Shown: positions 11,738 through 23,456, counted from the first letter of the stretch. The stretch: DNA of 64,000 bases from Bathymodiolus brooksi (GCA_963680875.1 OY804578.1:98609689-98673688), one strand, 5' to 3'. Numbers and translations: made by a program. The notes: generated by a model not told the origin, from the letters alone.

Positions 11738-13657
11738 AAGTAATAATTTTTTGATTAGAAAACGGAAAAATCTAAATATTTCGTAAACCGTATATTTTGT
11801 TATATTGCATCCAACGAGAGTTTTGTCAGGAATTTTACTACCATTTTGGAATTGTATAAATATTTACGGTTGAAATTATTCAGGGCGCTCATCTGAAAAA
11901 TTACCAATTATTAGCATTATTTTGGTCTTTATTTCAGGCTAAGTTCTTCAAAATACGCCAAGTTTTCTCGCTAAATGTGACAGCCAACTCAGCACGGACG
12001 TAATCCCATATAACAATATGAACGACGGTGGTCTCGCAGCTGGTCTATTGTCTCGTCGAAGTGCCGGTGAAGGCTATTGTTTCCTTCATGGTTAATGCAT
12101 TTGACTACGTGTCATTTATACACAGGCTTACCTGAGATTTACTTGGAAAATTTTGAAAAAAAACGTAAACTCATAAATTTCCATAATTACTGATTTTTAA
12201 TTTGACCAAGTTATTTCAATATTTCGGAAATAATTAGAAAAAAAAACGGTCTTTTCTGCTAATAAATTCACTGAAGTGAGACATAGAGTACACAATTATT
12301 GGATTTTATAGGTAAAAACGTTATGTACAATCTGTCATTTACAACCGGTGTACCCGTTCAATCTGTAATCATGTTGGACTGGATTCAGCTTTCCTCGTCG
12401 CTGGACTCGTCGTCATCAAAATCAATTATTATTGGAAGAATCTCACTCCTATCAATGCAATTCTTATTGTGACCAAATAAGTTATATGGGGTTCAATTCG
12501 CAATGGCGAACAGGCCTAATCTAAAACGATAACATGTGGGCTTTTTAATGCTGGCATAATATTTTCAAACCAGTTTAGAAAGATGGGCCCGTTCATTTCT
12601 TGGTGATAATCCCCATCTTTAGCTTTGGCAAGAAAAACCAAATCACACCTATCAATCAAACCCTCCTCACGATTACCAGCGTGCAAAACTATCAACCTTT
12701 TACCTTTTCCTGAAGGGGTCTTTGGGGATCAGAACCATCAACTGGTAACCACATGTAGTCAGTGGCATGATTCTGATTAACCCAGGTCTCATCCAAATAT
12801 ACAATTTCATACCCATCCTCTCGAAACTTCCTGATTTTTCGGAGGTAATTACACCGATCATTTATTACTAACCTCTGATCATATAAAAGCATCCTATTAT
12901 CGCCAGATTTTTTGTACTTATAACCAAGATCTAATAAAGTTAAAGAAAGCATTGATTTCGAGATTTTAATTGCATCTTCAATTTCTTAATTTTTGAAACT
13001 GTTGTACATGCTATGAACGGTCCGTTTAATAACGCAACGGTCAAAATCATCAATAGTTTTCTTATTTTCTTTCGGTCTGTTGGATTCAGGAGGACTTTTA
13101 CCATTTACAACTCTATACACAGAACTGTTAAGATATGCCAGCAGCCTTGCATGTTCTTTTAATCAAATTATCTGGGGAATAAAGTGTTCTTCCCCTGGCC
13201 TTCTCAAGCTGAAAAAACTTGAATAGATTTAAAACAATGTTTTTACAATCTTTTGACAAGTCCTTTGTTTTACCCATTCTTGCTTTGTTTATATATGCTA
13301 AGATGTCAAAAAATAGGTTTATGAAGAAATTTGATGTGAACTTTTAGAAAGATTTTAAAGTTTAAAAATGGAGTGGCAAAATATCCCTGTACATGTGTCT
13401 GTCTCTATCAAGGTAAGATTTACCTGGCTGCTACCTCTAGTTAGTTTACTCCCATCTCTATTTTGGCAGTACAATCGGGGAAAATGTCAAATTTCAGATG
13501 AGTGCAGTAATAATGAAAGGATATGGTTAGATGAAATGCATATTTTAAAAATGGTAGTAAAATTCTGCACAAAACTCTCGTTTACTGTGTTTTAAAAAAA
13601 TGTATTGTTTTCGAGAAAACTCAAATTTTCCGTTTTCTAATAAAAAAATTATTACTT
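11738..13657. mobile_element. Tc1/mariner-type DNA transposon, ~1.9 kb, inactive
   Basis: Both ends show AAGTAATAATTTTTT inverted, extending as a diverged ~115-bp inverted repeat (shared inner block CGAGAGTTTTGT...AATTTTACTACCATTTT), and both are flanked by TA (11736-11737; 13658-13659). The element contains a broken transposase frame on the minus strand (12515-13277). TA target sites, long inverted termini and a DDE transposase fit the IS630/Tc1/mariner superfamily. A later insertion struck exactly at the right end. Confidence 0.8.
12515..13277 (-). pseudogene. Broken Tc1/mariner-like DDE transposase
   Basis: Starts MGKTKDLSKDCKNIVLNLF at 13277, as in the helix-turn-helix part of such transposases. 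A frameshift occurs near 13120. The core then reads REDGYEIVYLDETWVNQNH (first catalytic Asp in YLDETW, about 12780-12800), GKRLIVLHAGNREEGLI, and after another shift NGPIFLNWFENIMPAL and SPHVIVLD (second Asp). A stop follows directly, where other members continue with N and a third acidic residue. Several stops and shifts show that it is dead. Confidence 0.8.
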
Positions 13658-13659
13658 TA

Positions 13660-14281
13660 ATGTTTTTTTTTTTTATTTTTTTTATTTAGTTTTTTTTTTC
13701 TCAACTGCAAAATACATCAATACAGAATAGAGTACAATAATATAATAACATATAAAACATCATACAATCTATATAGTAAAGTACAATTAAATCTTCTTAC
13801 AATCTTTTCCAATATATAATCATATGTATATTGCAGTGGAGGGGGGTTTTTTTTTTAGAATATAAAAGATGAGAAAAGAGGTATTTTGCAGAGTTTAAAA
13901 TTGTTTACTATTGATATATGTGATAAATATTTTTTTGTATAATTAGGAAAAAAAGTAGATAAGAATTTAATGTATCTTTAAAAAGAAGAAGAAAAAAAAA
14001 GAGAAGACATTGAGAAGATGAGATTGTACTTTATATTGGCATTTATATATAAAACTTTTATGGTCTGGCCTGGTGCAAACAATCAATTGGACTATACAAA
14101 AGTATTATTTGGATGGATCAAACATTCATATTGTTATAATTATCCTGTGAGTATACTATAAAGTATACTATAGTATAGTAAATATAAACAAGAAAAGTAT
14201 ATTTAGATAGACTATATCAGTTAGTATTTAGTGGTGTCTCTATGGAAATAGAATTTACATAAGAATAAAAACTATGTCAAC
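13660..14281 (-). mobile_element. Retroposed insertion with 17-bp target duplication
   Basis: The sequence aaaaaattattacttta is present on both sides (13643-13659 and 14282-14298). Directly after the left copy comes a long T-rich run, i.e. a poly(A) tail if read on the minus strand. Poly(A) plus a 15-20 bp duplication is the signature of LINE-driven insertion. The 620-bp body has no ORF and was not recognised; it may be a 5'-truncated LINE 3' UTR or a processed RNA. Confidence 0.75.
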
Positions 14282-14298
14282 AAAAAATTATTACTTTA

Positions 14299-15107
14299 GG
14301 GGGGGTAATATGTCTCTCAGACCCGGGTAATATTTTGGCATATTACCTGGACAAGACCACATTATTATATAAATATTCACTAGCAAAAATATTAAATTTA
14401 AAAATCATTTGGTTTTCCAGATTTGAAAAAAAAACACATTCAAAGTTGCAGTTTAATATCCCACTATAGACTTGCTGGTTGTAATAATTGCCTCTCTGAT
14501 TGTTGCTTACAATTGTAACATATATTTGTTGAAACATGTAATGTCACTTTAAAATCGGTGATCAATAAAATTCTATAGAAAACGAAAATGAAATATGTGA
14601 CCAGAGATTTTTTTTTTTTTAAATATTTCCCATAACTTCTTTCCATATTCAATTATAATTTCCAGACACAATGGTTTCCATGGCAACAATGATGGAAGAC
14701 ATGTCATTAGTAAGTGACATTAGGGATTTGGATGAACACCATGGGACGTCAATCACAAACAAGAATGGCTATGGGGTTTTCTATGCATATACAGTGTTTT
14801 ATTGTCATAAGGGAAAACTCCTGCGATATCTACTGCTGTAAAATCGATACAAAGCTTGGTATAGAATTGCATATATTCTATACACAAAAGAGATTTTTTT
14901 TCATAATTTTGTAATTAATGTTGAAAGTTGGGACAATATCACATAATCCCTAGATATCAGTCGATATACACTAGATTTGTTTGTCTAAATCCATACTTTA
15001 AGTTTAACAAAGCTTTGTTAATAACCAATCAAAACTTAATTATCAATATGAATACCGTAATAGGTTATGTATATTGTGCATTGGTGTATAATACACACCT
15101 TTTTTAT
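14299..15107. other. No gene seen; one exon-like stretch
   Basis: Mostly featureless. At 14666-14709 (plus) a short ATG-containing stretch lies between a good acceptor (AATTTCCAG) and a good donor (GTAAGT) and encodes MVSMATMMEDMSL. No partner exon was found, so this may be a cryptic site. Confidence 0.35.
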
Positions 15108-15186
15108 ATGATTGATTGATTGATTGATTGATTGGTGTTTAATGCCAATTTTAGCAATGTTTCAGTTATATCATGGAGTGAACAAA
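15108..15186 (-). repeat. SINE tail fragment with (TGAT)n
   Basis: A (TGAT)n run followed by the conserved SINE tail only (ggtgtttaatgccaattt...). The head is missing. Confidence 0.75.
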
Positions 15187-16134
15187 TTTTATTATTAACT
15201 TAGATCACCTCTTCTATATGCTAAATTGGTTCTCTTAATATTAACTGATAGCAACAGCAATGAGGCCAATATAAAAATTTGATTTCCCCTCTTGTGTAAG
15301 TGGCCCTTGCCGATCATAAAAAATAAAACCTGCCTAGTCAAAAATGTCTTATAATACAGTGAAAACTGTCTTTAACAGAACTATCTTAAATTATCCTAAA
15401 TTAATTTTTTTTGTAAAAAGTACTTTTTTTAGTTACTTGATTACTGCAAAGAATTTCCTGTTGTGTTTCAAGTCACAAAATTACTGTGAGGACTTCCACA
15501 TTTAAAATCGTCTGATATGTTTTCAGCATATACAGGTAGGTCTATTAAAAAAAAGTCCTGTTTACCTGGACTACTCTAAAAGTTATGGTAGGGATGAAAA
15601 AAAAAGACAATTTTCAATTCCTGTTCTGATAAAGAAATCTAAATAGTGGTAGTCAACAAATTCCTACTCAACCTTGTCTCAGTCTCCCAGCAATTTCCAG
15701 AAGACAAAGAGAGGTTGACAGTAACTGACAGACATCTAGATCCTAGCTTAGGACTGGCACAAATTTTGGTTAATGGAATACCAATAGGTACTGAGAACTA
15801 GATTTCCAGAAGTCAACATGTGACTGTCCCTTGTCATTGGTTACTTTTAGTGAAATCAAGGCTTGGATTTGCAATTCAATAAGAGGTCATTAAGGTGTGT
15901 TTACATGGATAAAATTTAAACTTTTCCTTTAAATTAGCTTCAAATTTTAGCAATGAACTCAGCTTCAAACAAAAATTTGACAGTCTATACAGTTATCAAA
16001 CTCCCTTCAAATATTTGATGGACCAAACAAACGTTTGATGATATGTTTAGACTGTCAAATTTGTGTTTGAAGGAAAAAATTAGAGGTTGTGTGAGCAGTA
16101 AATGTACTTCATATACCTTTTTATGATAAAGTAG
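15187..16134. other. No gene seen
   Basis: AT-rich. Imperfect inverted and direct phrases around 'caaatttgaa/ttcaaat' at 15920-16080, but no clear element. Confidence 0.4.
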
Positions 16135-16262
16135 GACAGTGACTTGATGCAAGTCAGTAATTTACTTTGAGTATTCTGGTTTCGTCCACCAGGGGTTAGG
16201 GTTTTGGTGTTTAATGCCACTTTCAACAATATTGCAGTTATATTGTGGTTTCATCCACCATT
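16135..16262. repeat. Family A fragments in opposite orientations
   Basis: A plus-oriented middle piece (about 16139-16190) is followed at once by a minus-oriented tail (16200-16250). A short GGGTTAGGGTT run lies between them, the mirror of the CCCTAA-like tail seen on other family A copies. Confidence 0.65.
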
Positions 16263-16627
16263 CTAACTGATATTTTACTAAAATAGTGAAATAACCCCAC
16301 ACTTTTACCCTCTAGACTCTATTATCTTTTTTTCTTCAATAAAAAAAATTTGCTTTTTTTGAAATACGGTAATTTAAACAAATGAAATGTGTTACTTAAA
16401 CCCCCCCCATAAAATTCAGAGCACAGTACAGTCAGAGAGATAAATCCCTGTGACAGGAGTATCCCTCTTTTTAGTGATACAGGCCATGATACATTTTTTG
16501 CCCTGTTTCATCTGTTTGATTTTACATGTACTTTCTTATCCATTTTGGGTAAATAGCAAGTAACACTCTAAATACAAAAGTAATTTTGAAAAAATGGCAA
16601 ACAGAAAAAAAATGATATATTCATATA

Positions 16628-16741
16628 GCACCAGGATGAGTAATACACCAATCACAGTGATTTATCACATGTATGTACATGTAGCACCAGGATGAGTAAT
16701 ACACCAATCACAGTGATTTATCCCATGTATGTACATTTAGC
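16628..16741. repeat. Two-copy 57-bp direct repeat
   Basis: The block beginning 'agcaccaggatgagtaatac' occurs twice in tandem with only a few differences. Confidence 0.9.
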
Positions 16742-17390
16742 TACTGCTAAACTGTGCTATGCATGTGTATTTTTACTTAATTGCTCAAAATAAAAGGTCC
16801 TTTATGGCAATATTTTATGAAAATATAAAATTACTATGCATGTACTTTCAATTGAAAATTTTCAGCAAGTTGATTTCTATGTATTATTAACTGGTAGCTG
16901 ATCACAGAATAATATTGAACTTAAATCAATACAATCTTATACATTGTATTATATATAATAACTTAATGCTCTTTAAAACAAAATCAAACACTGTCTTCAA
17001 AATCACTTTAAAAAAAACTTATACAATATCACGGAAGTGGATTGCATGATATATAAGCCTATTTCAATTAAGGCGACCACATTGGATTCTTGATCAGAAA
17101 TAAAAATGAAGAAACTTTATTGAGAACAATTACAGACCATTTTTGCAATTTATGTCTGAAATGTGCAAGTAAGATTTTTTTTTCCAGACAAACAGTAACT
17201 ATCATATAATAATGTCCTGTTATGTCTTTATTGTATATTGGATGAAAACGAAATAAGAGAACATCATTGAGAATCATCTCACAGCTTTGGTTTAAATGGG
17301 AGAATTTGTTTCTAAGGGTTAGATTTTTTTTTTTTTCACCCGGTCGACAGAACTAACATGCTCTATTAATTACACATTTTACATACAATT
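16742..17390. other. No gene seen
   Basis: AT-rich intronic sequence without recognised elements. Confidence 0.4.
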
Positions 17391-17577
17391 AAAGTTGTGA
17401 TTTCGAATCCCACTTATGTCAAGGTGTACTTGATACAATCTTATGTGATCAAGTTTGTCAGTGTCTTGTGGCAGGTCGGTGCTTTTTACCAGATACTTTA
17501 GTCTGGTTTCCTCCACCAATAAAACTGATCGCCACGATATTGAAATATTGTTGAAAGTGGCATTAAACACCATAACT
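17391..17577 (+). repeat. SINE family A, 5' truncated
   Basis: Starts at the B box (GATTTCGAATCCC) and runs through the middle to the tail ending ATTAAACACCATAA. The A box part is missing. Confidence 0.85.
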
Positions 17578-17949
17578 CCACATCTACAGCCATACAAATT
17601 GGATGTCAGATCTGAACGAAAAACCAAATCTTTTTCCTTCCTGATGCATCCATATATCATTGTTGCTAAGTTATGATTTAAATGGCCTATTTGTCTACAA
17701 GAGGATTGGATTGTGATTTGTCAAAAAGGCGGAGTCTCAGTTACATGTATGAAATGTACCTGACATTAAGTGATAGCAAAGTTCACATGACTTTTGGCCA
17801 GCCGAGAGCTAAAGGTCTCGTCTGCAGACTCATTTCAAATTCATATTGACATTTACAGCAGACAAGTTATCGGAAATACGTAATACATGTAGGTCAATTT
17901 TAGAATATTCCCAACAATAATATGAAAATATTAACTCTAATTAAATATT

Positions 17950-18106
17950 AGTCCTCACAATGAGCACTGGTCCCCCATCCCAAGACCAGTAAAACTTTGT
18001 TTGGACCAGTATAATTTTTCAGTTTTTATTCAGAACTACTAGTATATAAAAACAAATTCAAGAATTTGTTTGGCACCAGTGAATTCTAATTTTCATTTTG
18101 AGGACT
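17950..18106. mobile_element. Small MITE with AGTCCTCA inverted termini (copy 2)
   Basis: Same ends (AGTCCTCA/TGAGGACT) and similar interior as 547-723. Two diverged copies with matching ends argue for a real MITE family rather than chance. Confidence 0.6.
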
Positions 18107-18865
18107 GAATATACATAAAAAAATGCTTTTATCAATAATAATTGAATCCTGATAAATAAATTCTGCAATGATTAATATCATAAATTTTTAGATTTAGGAC
18201 TTCATTTAAAGTTTCAATTTTCAATCACATGTGCATCATGCCCATGTAACCTCTGCAGAGGGTTTTTTACCCCAAAAATAGGCCCTGTACCCCCAAAATT
18301 GTAGGGACTTTCTATATACAGGGGTACAAAGTTAAGGAAAAAACAGCAATTGTACCCCATTGTACCCCCAGTTTCAAAACTCAGTGGGCACCCTGATGTG
18401 GGTACAATGTACATACTAATAGGAAGTTGAGTTGTACATGTAATGTACAAAATGTACATGGACACTCAGTAAACAATGAAAATATGAAGGAAATCTATTA
18501 TTTTTTTTTAAAAATCATAAAGAATAAAAAATTGTCTTAACAATCGATAGATCTACTGCAAAACATCCCCAAAAAAGCAAATATGACACTTGCATCTAGT
18601 TTAGCGAATTTGTGTATCAACACGATTGTCAACTTGATAAATTGATTTTAATAACACATTAATTGTATGTACATGTAACATCTGGTCTCTCCTGAAGACC
18701 AATAATATTTTGGGGTATTTATGTCTCTTATTGATATTAAATCTATATTCAGCATCAATTTTGATTTCATAAACCTTAAAAGTAATCATGGTATTGACAG
18801 GTTTAATTTCAACAGATTCCATTTCATAGCTGTGATCAGTGTACTTCAGTATAGGAACCGTCATA

Positions 18866-19108
18866 GTCATGATCCTACATGTATGGTAGTTGGATTTACA
18901 ACTATCTATGCAATCAGTGCCTATCACCACTAACGTTGTGAGTTCGAATCCCACTCAGGCAAGGTGTACCAGTACAGAATACATTATGTGATAAAGTTTG
19001 TCAGTGACTTGCAGCAGGTATGTGGTTTTCTCCGGGTACTCTGGTTTCCTCCACCAATAAAACTGGCCGCCACGATATAACTGAAATATTGTTAAAAGTG
19101 GCATTAAT
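18866..19108 (+). repeat. SINE family A, near full length
   Basis: tRNA-like head with B box GAGTTCGAATCCC, complete middle and tail (accgccacgatataactg-type). Confidence 0.88.
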
Positions 19109-19255
19109 TAAGCACAATAATCCTACTTCAGTATATCTACTGACTTGGTTTAATTTTGTACTGTTAATGCATATCAATTCTATAAAAAGTACAAGTAGTG
19201 GTCATTTTCAGTCCAAGTGAAGTTTTTTTTACAGTTTGTTAACATCTGTTTACAG

Positions 19256-19622
19256 CTGGTTGTCATACCAAATAGCAGATTACAAGAAAGGAGAAGAAAT
19301 ATCAAGAAGGACTTGGGGTCAGCAAAACAACTGATAGGCTCTGGTTGTCATACCGAATAGCAGATTACAAGAAAGGAGAAGAAATATCAAGAAGGGCTTG
19401 GGGTCAGCTAAACAACTGATAGGCTCTGGTTGTCATACCGAATAGCAGATTACAAGAAAGGAGAAGAAATATCAAAAAGGGCTTGGGGTCAGCTAAACAA
19501 CTGATAGGCTCTGGTTGTCATACCGAATAGCAGATTACAAGAAAGGAGAAGAAATATCAAGAAGGGCTTGGGGTCAGCTAAACAACTGATAGGCTCTGGT
19601 TGTCATACCAAATAGCAGATTA
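19256..19622. repeat. 85-bp minisatellite, 4.3 units
   Basis: Units start at 19256, 19341, 19426, 19511 and 19596 (ctggttgtcatacc...). The copies differ at only a few sites. Located in intron 1 of the ZNF423-like gene. Confidence 0.96.
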
Positions 19623-19812
19623 TAAACTTTATGGAGGAATATGTTACTGGCAAAACATTCCTACCAAGTTTCTAGTGATTTTGAAGGATTGAAATCTGAA
19701 AATTTCAAATGTCAAATGACAATTGGCTGTGGAAGGAAACCTGAGTACATCTGAATGCTGACCAATCTGAGTTGTCATAAGTAATTGGTTTAGCATAAAG
19801 TATTGCATAATC

Positions 19813-19861
19813 GCTACGATATAACTGAAATATTGTTGAAAGTGGCATTAAACACCATATC
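19813..19861 (+). repeat. SINE tail fragment
   Basis: Only the conserved ~45-bp tail is present, followed by 'tatcctaacc', a decayed CCCTAA-like end. Confidence 0.75.
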
Positions 19862-19990
19862 CTAACCTGTGATTTATATTTACTTAAAACTAATCAGCCT
19901 AAAATTATAATATTTACAAATGAAATTGGATTGCAACATTGAAATTTTTTGTAGAAAGCTATAATCCGTTAGGAGAGATGGGGAGTGTGT

Positions 19991-19993
<3 letters not shown>

Positions 19994-20024
<31 letters not shown>
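19994..20024 (+). repeat. Poly-G run of about 31
   Basis: An unbroken G run. Exact length is not reliable, because such runs are often misassembled. Confidence 0.9.
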
Positions 20025-20025
<1 letters not shown>

Positions 20026-20293
20026 GTGATTAAGAGAATTGTATCCCTCAAGTTCTATAAATAAAGGACTAGGGTTAAAAATTAAGGGTTCAATCTACAT
20101 AGCATACAATTTTCTTGGTCAAAGATTAAATCAACTGTTTTAAATTTAAATACTAACAAAAATATTCAAGAAAATATTTTTCAAAATTTTAAAAAAGAAT
20201 TTAAAATGCACCATAAAAATGTTATGTGGCCATGTACATGTACTGAAAGACATCTAAATGTCAACTAGATTTATCTCTTTAACACACACTTAC

Positions 20294-20333
20294 GTTTAAA
20301 TGATCTTGGTCTGGCTTGTTTTCTTCTCGACAT
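20294..20333 (-). CDS. znf423-like: ZNF423/ZNF521-like gene, coding exon 1
   Basis: Begins at ATG 20333 and encodes MSRRKQARPRSFK, ending with one base of the next codon at donor GTAAGT (20288-20293). A pyrimidine-rich acceptor (TGCATTCCAG, just right of 20335) lies two bases before the ATG, so at least one 5' UTR exon lies further right. MSRRKQxxP is the known N-terminal NuRD-recruiting motif of SALL, FOG, BCL11 and ZNF423/521 proteins. The following PRS-x-K matches the ZNF423/521 branch best. Introns 1 (15.6 kb) and 2 keep the frame with the exons at 4642 and 3535. The long first intron suggests room for regulatory DNA, but none is proven here. Confidence 0.82.
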
Positions 20334-20689
20334 CTCTGGAATGCACAAAAAACTTAATCTCCAATGTTTGTCTCAAACATTAAATTTATCACATTTTTTT
20401 CCCATTTAGTGTGATCACACTGATATATATCTGTCTTTAATAATAGTGTTAAAACTGTCCAACAGTCCAAATCAATTAAATTAATGAAAAAAATCTCATG
20501 AAAATAAACTTTTCATTTTAAACAGTTAGTTAAAACTTTGAAAAGTGCATTCACATTAAATTTCCTTATTGAAAAATCAAACTTTTAACATTTTATAATC
20601 TCATCTCTCGTGAATAAAACCAAAAATTATACACTGCCGAGTTATAAATGTTATTTCTGAAAGTTAAAAGCATGACATGTGGAGAATGG

Positions 20690-21055
20690 CTACGTCAATG
20701 TATAAATATTGGATTGCTTTTGTAGCCGAGAGATCCCCAGGGGTGCACCCCGCTGGGAGTTTCTTTTTAGATTCCTGTTCAATAAACAGCTGTGCCAAGC
20801 TATCGACCAGGTAAAATTATAGTTGAGATGGGTGTATTCATTAATAACACTTAAGTATGGAGCGTTTTCCTGTGGGAGGCGTTTCATGCTGAGTAGTCGA
20901 TGAACAAATCCCAGCGGGACTTCCAGTGAGGTCTCCAATAATCTGTCTTGCTTTGTGTGTCTGTACTGCATGACTTGCCAAAAGTAATAAGAGTGTCGAA
21001 TACCTTAGCGGGAATATTAGAGTAGTTTCCCTTTATTATTTCGCGCCAAATCATT
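20690..21055 (-). promoter_or_regulatory. Possible promoter/5' UTR region of the zinc-finger gene
   Basis: Locally more GC-rich than its surroundings, placed 0.4-0.7 kb upstream of the first coding exon, with a perfect E2F-type site TTTCGCGCCAAA at about 21040-21051. A 5' UTR exon is required upstream of 20335 and could lie here. No transcript data support it. Confidence 0.3.
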
Positions 21056-21689
21056 TCGTCCCATTTTTATATATTAAAGATAAGGTCAACACCGGTCAGA
21101 GATCTATATAATTAATATTAAATGTTGTCTTTTGGAACCTTATTTTTTCCCCCTATTATAATATGTTTATTTGTAATTTGCAAATATATAAAAGTGAAAT
21201 CAATTTAAAGACGGGAAAAGGGGGGATTGTATAAAGAACCAAATGACGAGGATGAACAGTTAAATAATGCATAGATGGATCCAGGGGCAGGGGACCCGGG
21301 ACCCCACCCTCTTTTGAGCAAAGTCATAGACTAGTAACAACCACTTTTTTTTTCTCCAATTTCGTCCTTTTCGTTTTACCATGTTTTGTAATATTCGCTT
21401 TGAATTAAGCCTAGGTACATGTATCTTGATTTTTCTTAAAACAAATAGTTTTGAAATCCGATTCCTAATACTATGTTTTGCTGTAATTTTTTTCTATTTT
21501 TTTTCTTTTTTAAGGATGAAAGAGGTTGAACCCGAAAAGCTTTTTTTGATAATATTTCATTATGGATTAGAGCACGGTCTACAATTTGAGTCGTATTTGA
21601 AGCTAATTATAAAATCAAATTGCTGGTTAAATTACAAGTGGGAAAAGGGTAACACGGACATAGGGATAATGTACCCAAGTGACGCGACA
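21056..21689. other. Spacer with a MITE-like fragment
   Basis: At 21277-21310 a GC-rich piece (ggatccaggggcagggga) resembles one end of the CAGGGGCGGATCC MITE family, but the other end is not found. The rest is T-rich without coding signal. Confidence 0.4.
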
Positions 21690-21830
21690 CAGGGTCGGCC
21701 TTAGAAGGTGCGGGCCCAATAGTAAAAACCTGCAGTGTGTTGTTGTGTGTATTTGAACAGCCGAAAGTAGATAACTCCAGCGCGGGGCCAATTGGGATCA
21801 ATTGGGCCAATTGGCTTAAGGTCGAACCTG
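21690..21830. mobile_element. hAT-type MITE, 141 bp
   Basis: Ends CAGGGTCGGCCTTA and TTAAGGTCGAACCTG are inverted. The 8-bp flanks acgcgaca and gtgcgaca match at six positions. CAGxG ends and 8-bp duplications are typical of hAT elements. No coding capacity. Confidence 0.65.
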
Positions 21831-21906
21831 GTGCGACATGTCTATCGAAGTCGAAATACATGTAAAAGGGATCCATCCTCGAAGTACCTATGTAAACACA
21901 ACTAAT

Positions 21907-22097
21907 CAGGGGCGGATCCAGGATTTCAAGTTAGGGGGGTGCACTTAAAAAAAATTGAGCCGAGCGGAGGGAGGCGCGAAAATTGTTGGGGTATTTCGTG
22001 TGAAAAATCACGATTTTACGCCCAAAAAATCATATTTTTTCCAACCTTAGGGGGGGGGGGCGCGCGCCGGGTGCGCCCCCCCTTGGATCCGCCCCTG
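21907..22097. mobile_element. MITE with CAGGGGCGGATCCAGG ends, 5-bp TSD
   Basis: Inverted ends CAGGGGCGGATCCA / TTGGATCCGCCCCTG, perfect flanking duplication CTAAT (21902-21906 and 22098-22102). The interior (gcgcgc hairpin, 'cacgattttacgcc') matches the second copy at 40496-40767 in inverse order. A 5-bp duplication with CAGGGG ends fits a hAT5-like group (inference). Confidence 0.85.
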
Positions 22098-22152
22098 CTA
22101 ATTATGAGTGACCTGGGAGTAATAAAACAAATTACTGACATGAGTGATGCGG

Positions 22153-22527
22153 AGAGTAAGTGAATGATTGTTGTTTAACACCAAATGGGCGATTTTTCAG
22201 CTATATCATGGATAGAACCAGTTACATGCGATGAGCTGATAATGATGTCCGCTTTATACTAGACCTACACGCTTAATTGGTGTTGTATAGCGCTAGCTCA
22301 CCTAAGCACATTATTCAGTTCGCGGGTAGACATATCGCTTCACACGGACACATTAGCCTGATTCAGAGCCAACCAGTCTTTGCTCTTCCTCCGTAATACT
22401 GTGTGCTTAGCGGAGAAGCAACAAATACCAATTTGATAGTCTTTGGTTTGACCCGACCGGGGCCCGAACTCACTATATCTGCCAAATTCGATGCGAGCGC
22501 GCTAACCATTACACCACGAGTGATGCG
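22153..22527 (-). repeat. SINE family B, full length
   Basis: Tail on the left (agtgaatgattgttgtttaac), tRNA head on the right with the A box complement gctaaccattac at 22501-22512. Confidence 0.88.
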
Positions 22528-22907
22528 GTGGGTCAGTCTGCTTCGACACATAAATTATCGACTTAGCCACAACTCGTACGCCAATATTTTCACCACTCAT
22601 TTCCCCATTATCTGTTATTTTTTCCTCTCGTCAGGATGAAAGTGAGCATAACAAATGTTTTGTAACAATAATCCATGAGTGATTCTCATTAGATCTTTTC
22701 GAGCTGACACCCAGTGATGTTTTTGGTTAGGCCAAAGAAAACAAACGCATATGTTCGCGCTAACATTTTGAAAAAAATAGGGTAGGTAAGTAGTTAAAAA
22801 TTATTTTGGTATTTCCAGACACATACCAATGATCGGGGAGTGTACAAGTTAGTCCAGGCTTTCCTTCTCAATAAATTAAATCTTGTAATCACGATAAAGC
22901 TGTCGAT

Positions 22908-23104
22908 ATGGACGAGGATAAAACTGACGAAATAGCTGACGAATTGCTGAGGATGACAATAATCTCAAATAGCACAACCCAACCCAACTCAAATAGTCCC
23001 ACGAGATTTTTGAGTGAAAGGGAAGACTCGTATACAAAAACAGTACAAACCCAGAGACTCTCAACTGAATTGTATATAGGCAATGAACAAAACAAGTGTG
23101 AGTG
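22908..23104 (+). CDS. Possible first coding exon, acidic 60-65 aa, unrecognised
   Basis: ATG 22908 opens a frame reading MDEDKTDEIADELLRMTI, then a polar stretch and TKTVQTQRLSTELYIGNEQNK, before meeting GTGAGTGAGTGA. The composition (acidic start, few stops, no repeat similarity) looks coding, and a donor-like GTGAGT follows. That donor, however, belongs to the simple tail of the antisense SINE at 23099. No downstream partner exon could be joined with certainty: the gene A exon at 26150 fits only with a weaker donor. Function unknown. Confidence 0.3.
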
Positions 23105-23456
23105 AGTGATTTTTGTTTAACACCAACTCAGCAATTTTGCAGCTATATCATGGCGAGAACAAGTTAATTTTCAATGAAATGATGATGAAGTCCGCTTTGT
23201 ACTAGACCAACACGCTTCTAAAGTTGGATTTTTATAGTGCTAATTCACTGAAACAACAGTCTGTGGATAGACATGTCGCCCCACTCGGACACATTATCCT
23301 GATTCCGAGCCAACCAGTTTTTGCTCTTAATGCTGCGTCCATAGCGGAGAAGCAACAAATACCAATTTCATAGTCTTTGGTTTGACCCGATCGGGGCTCG
23401 AATACACGATCTACCGCACTCGAGGCGAGCACGCTAACAATTACGCCACCGATGCG
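23099..23456 (-). repeat. SINE family B, full length
   Basis: Tail starts gtgagtgagtgattttt and the head ends near 23456 (A box complement gctaacaatta). Lies immediately left of the TTAA-flanked element. Confidence 0.88.

Noticed and set aside
18601..18954. 117-residue minus-strand frame
   Set aside because: Its start is the antisense of a SINE head (the same [16 protein letters not shown] words as at the window start); no independent coding signal.
19994..20024. G-quadruplex regulatory element
   Set aside because: A G run of this kind can fold, but nothing in the surroundings ties it to a promoter and its length may be a sequencing artefact.
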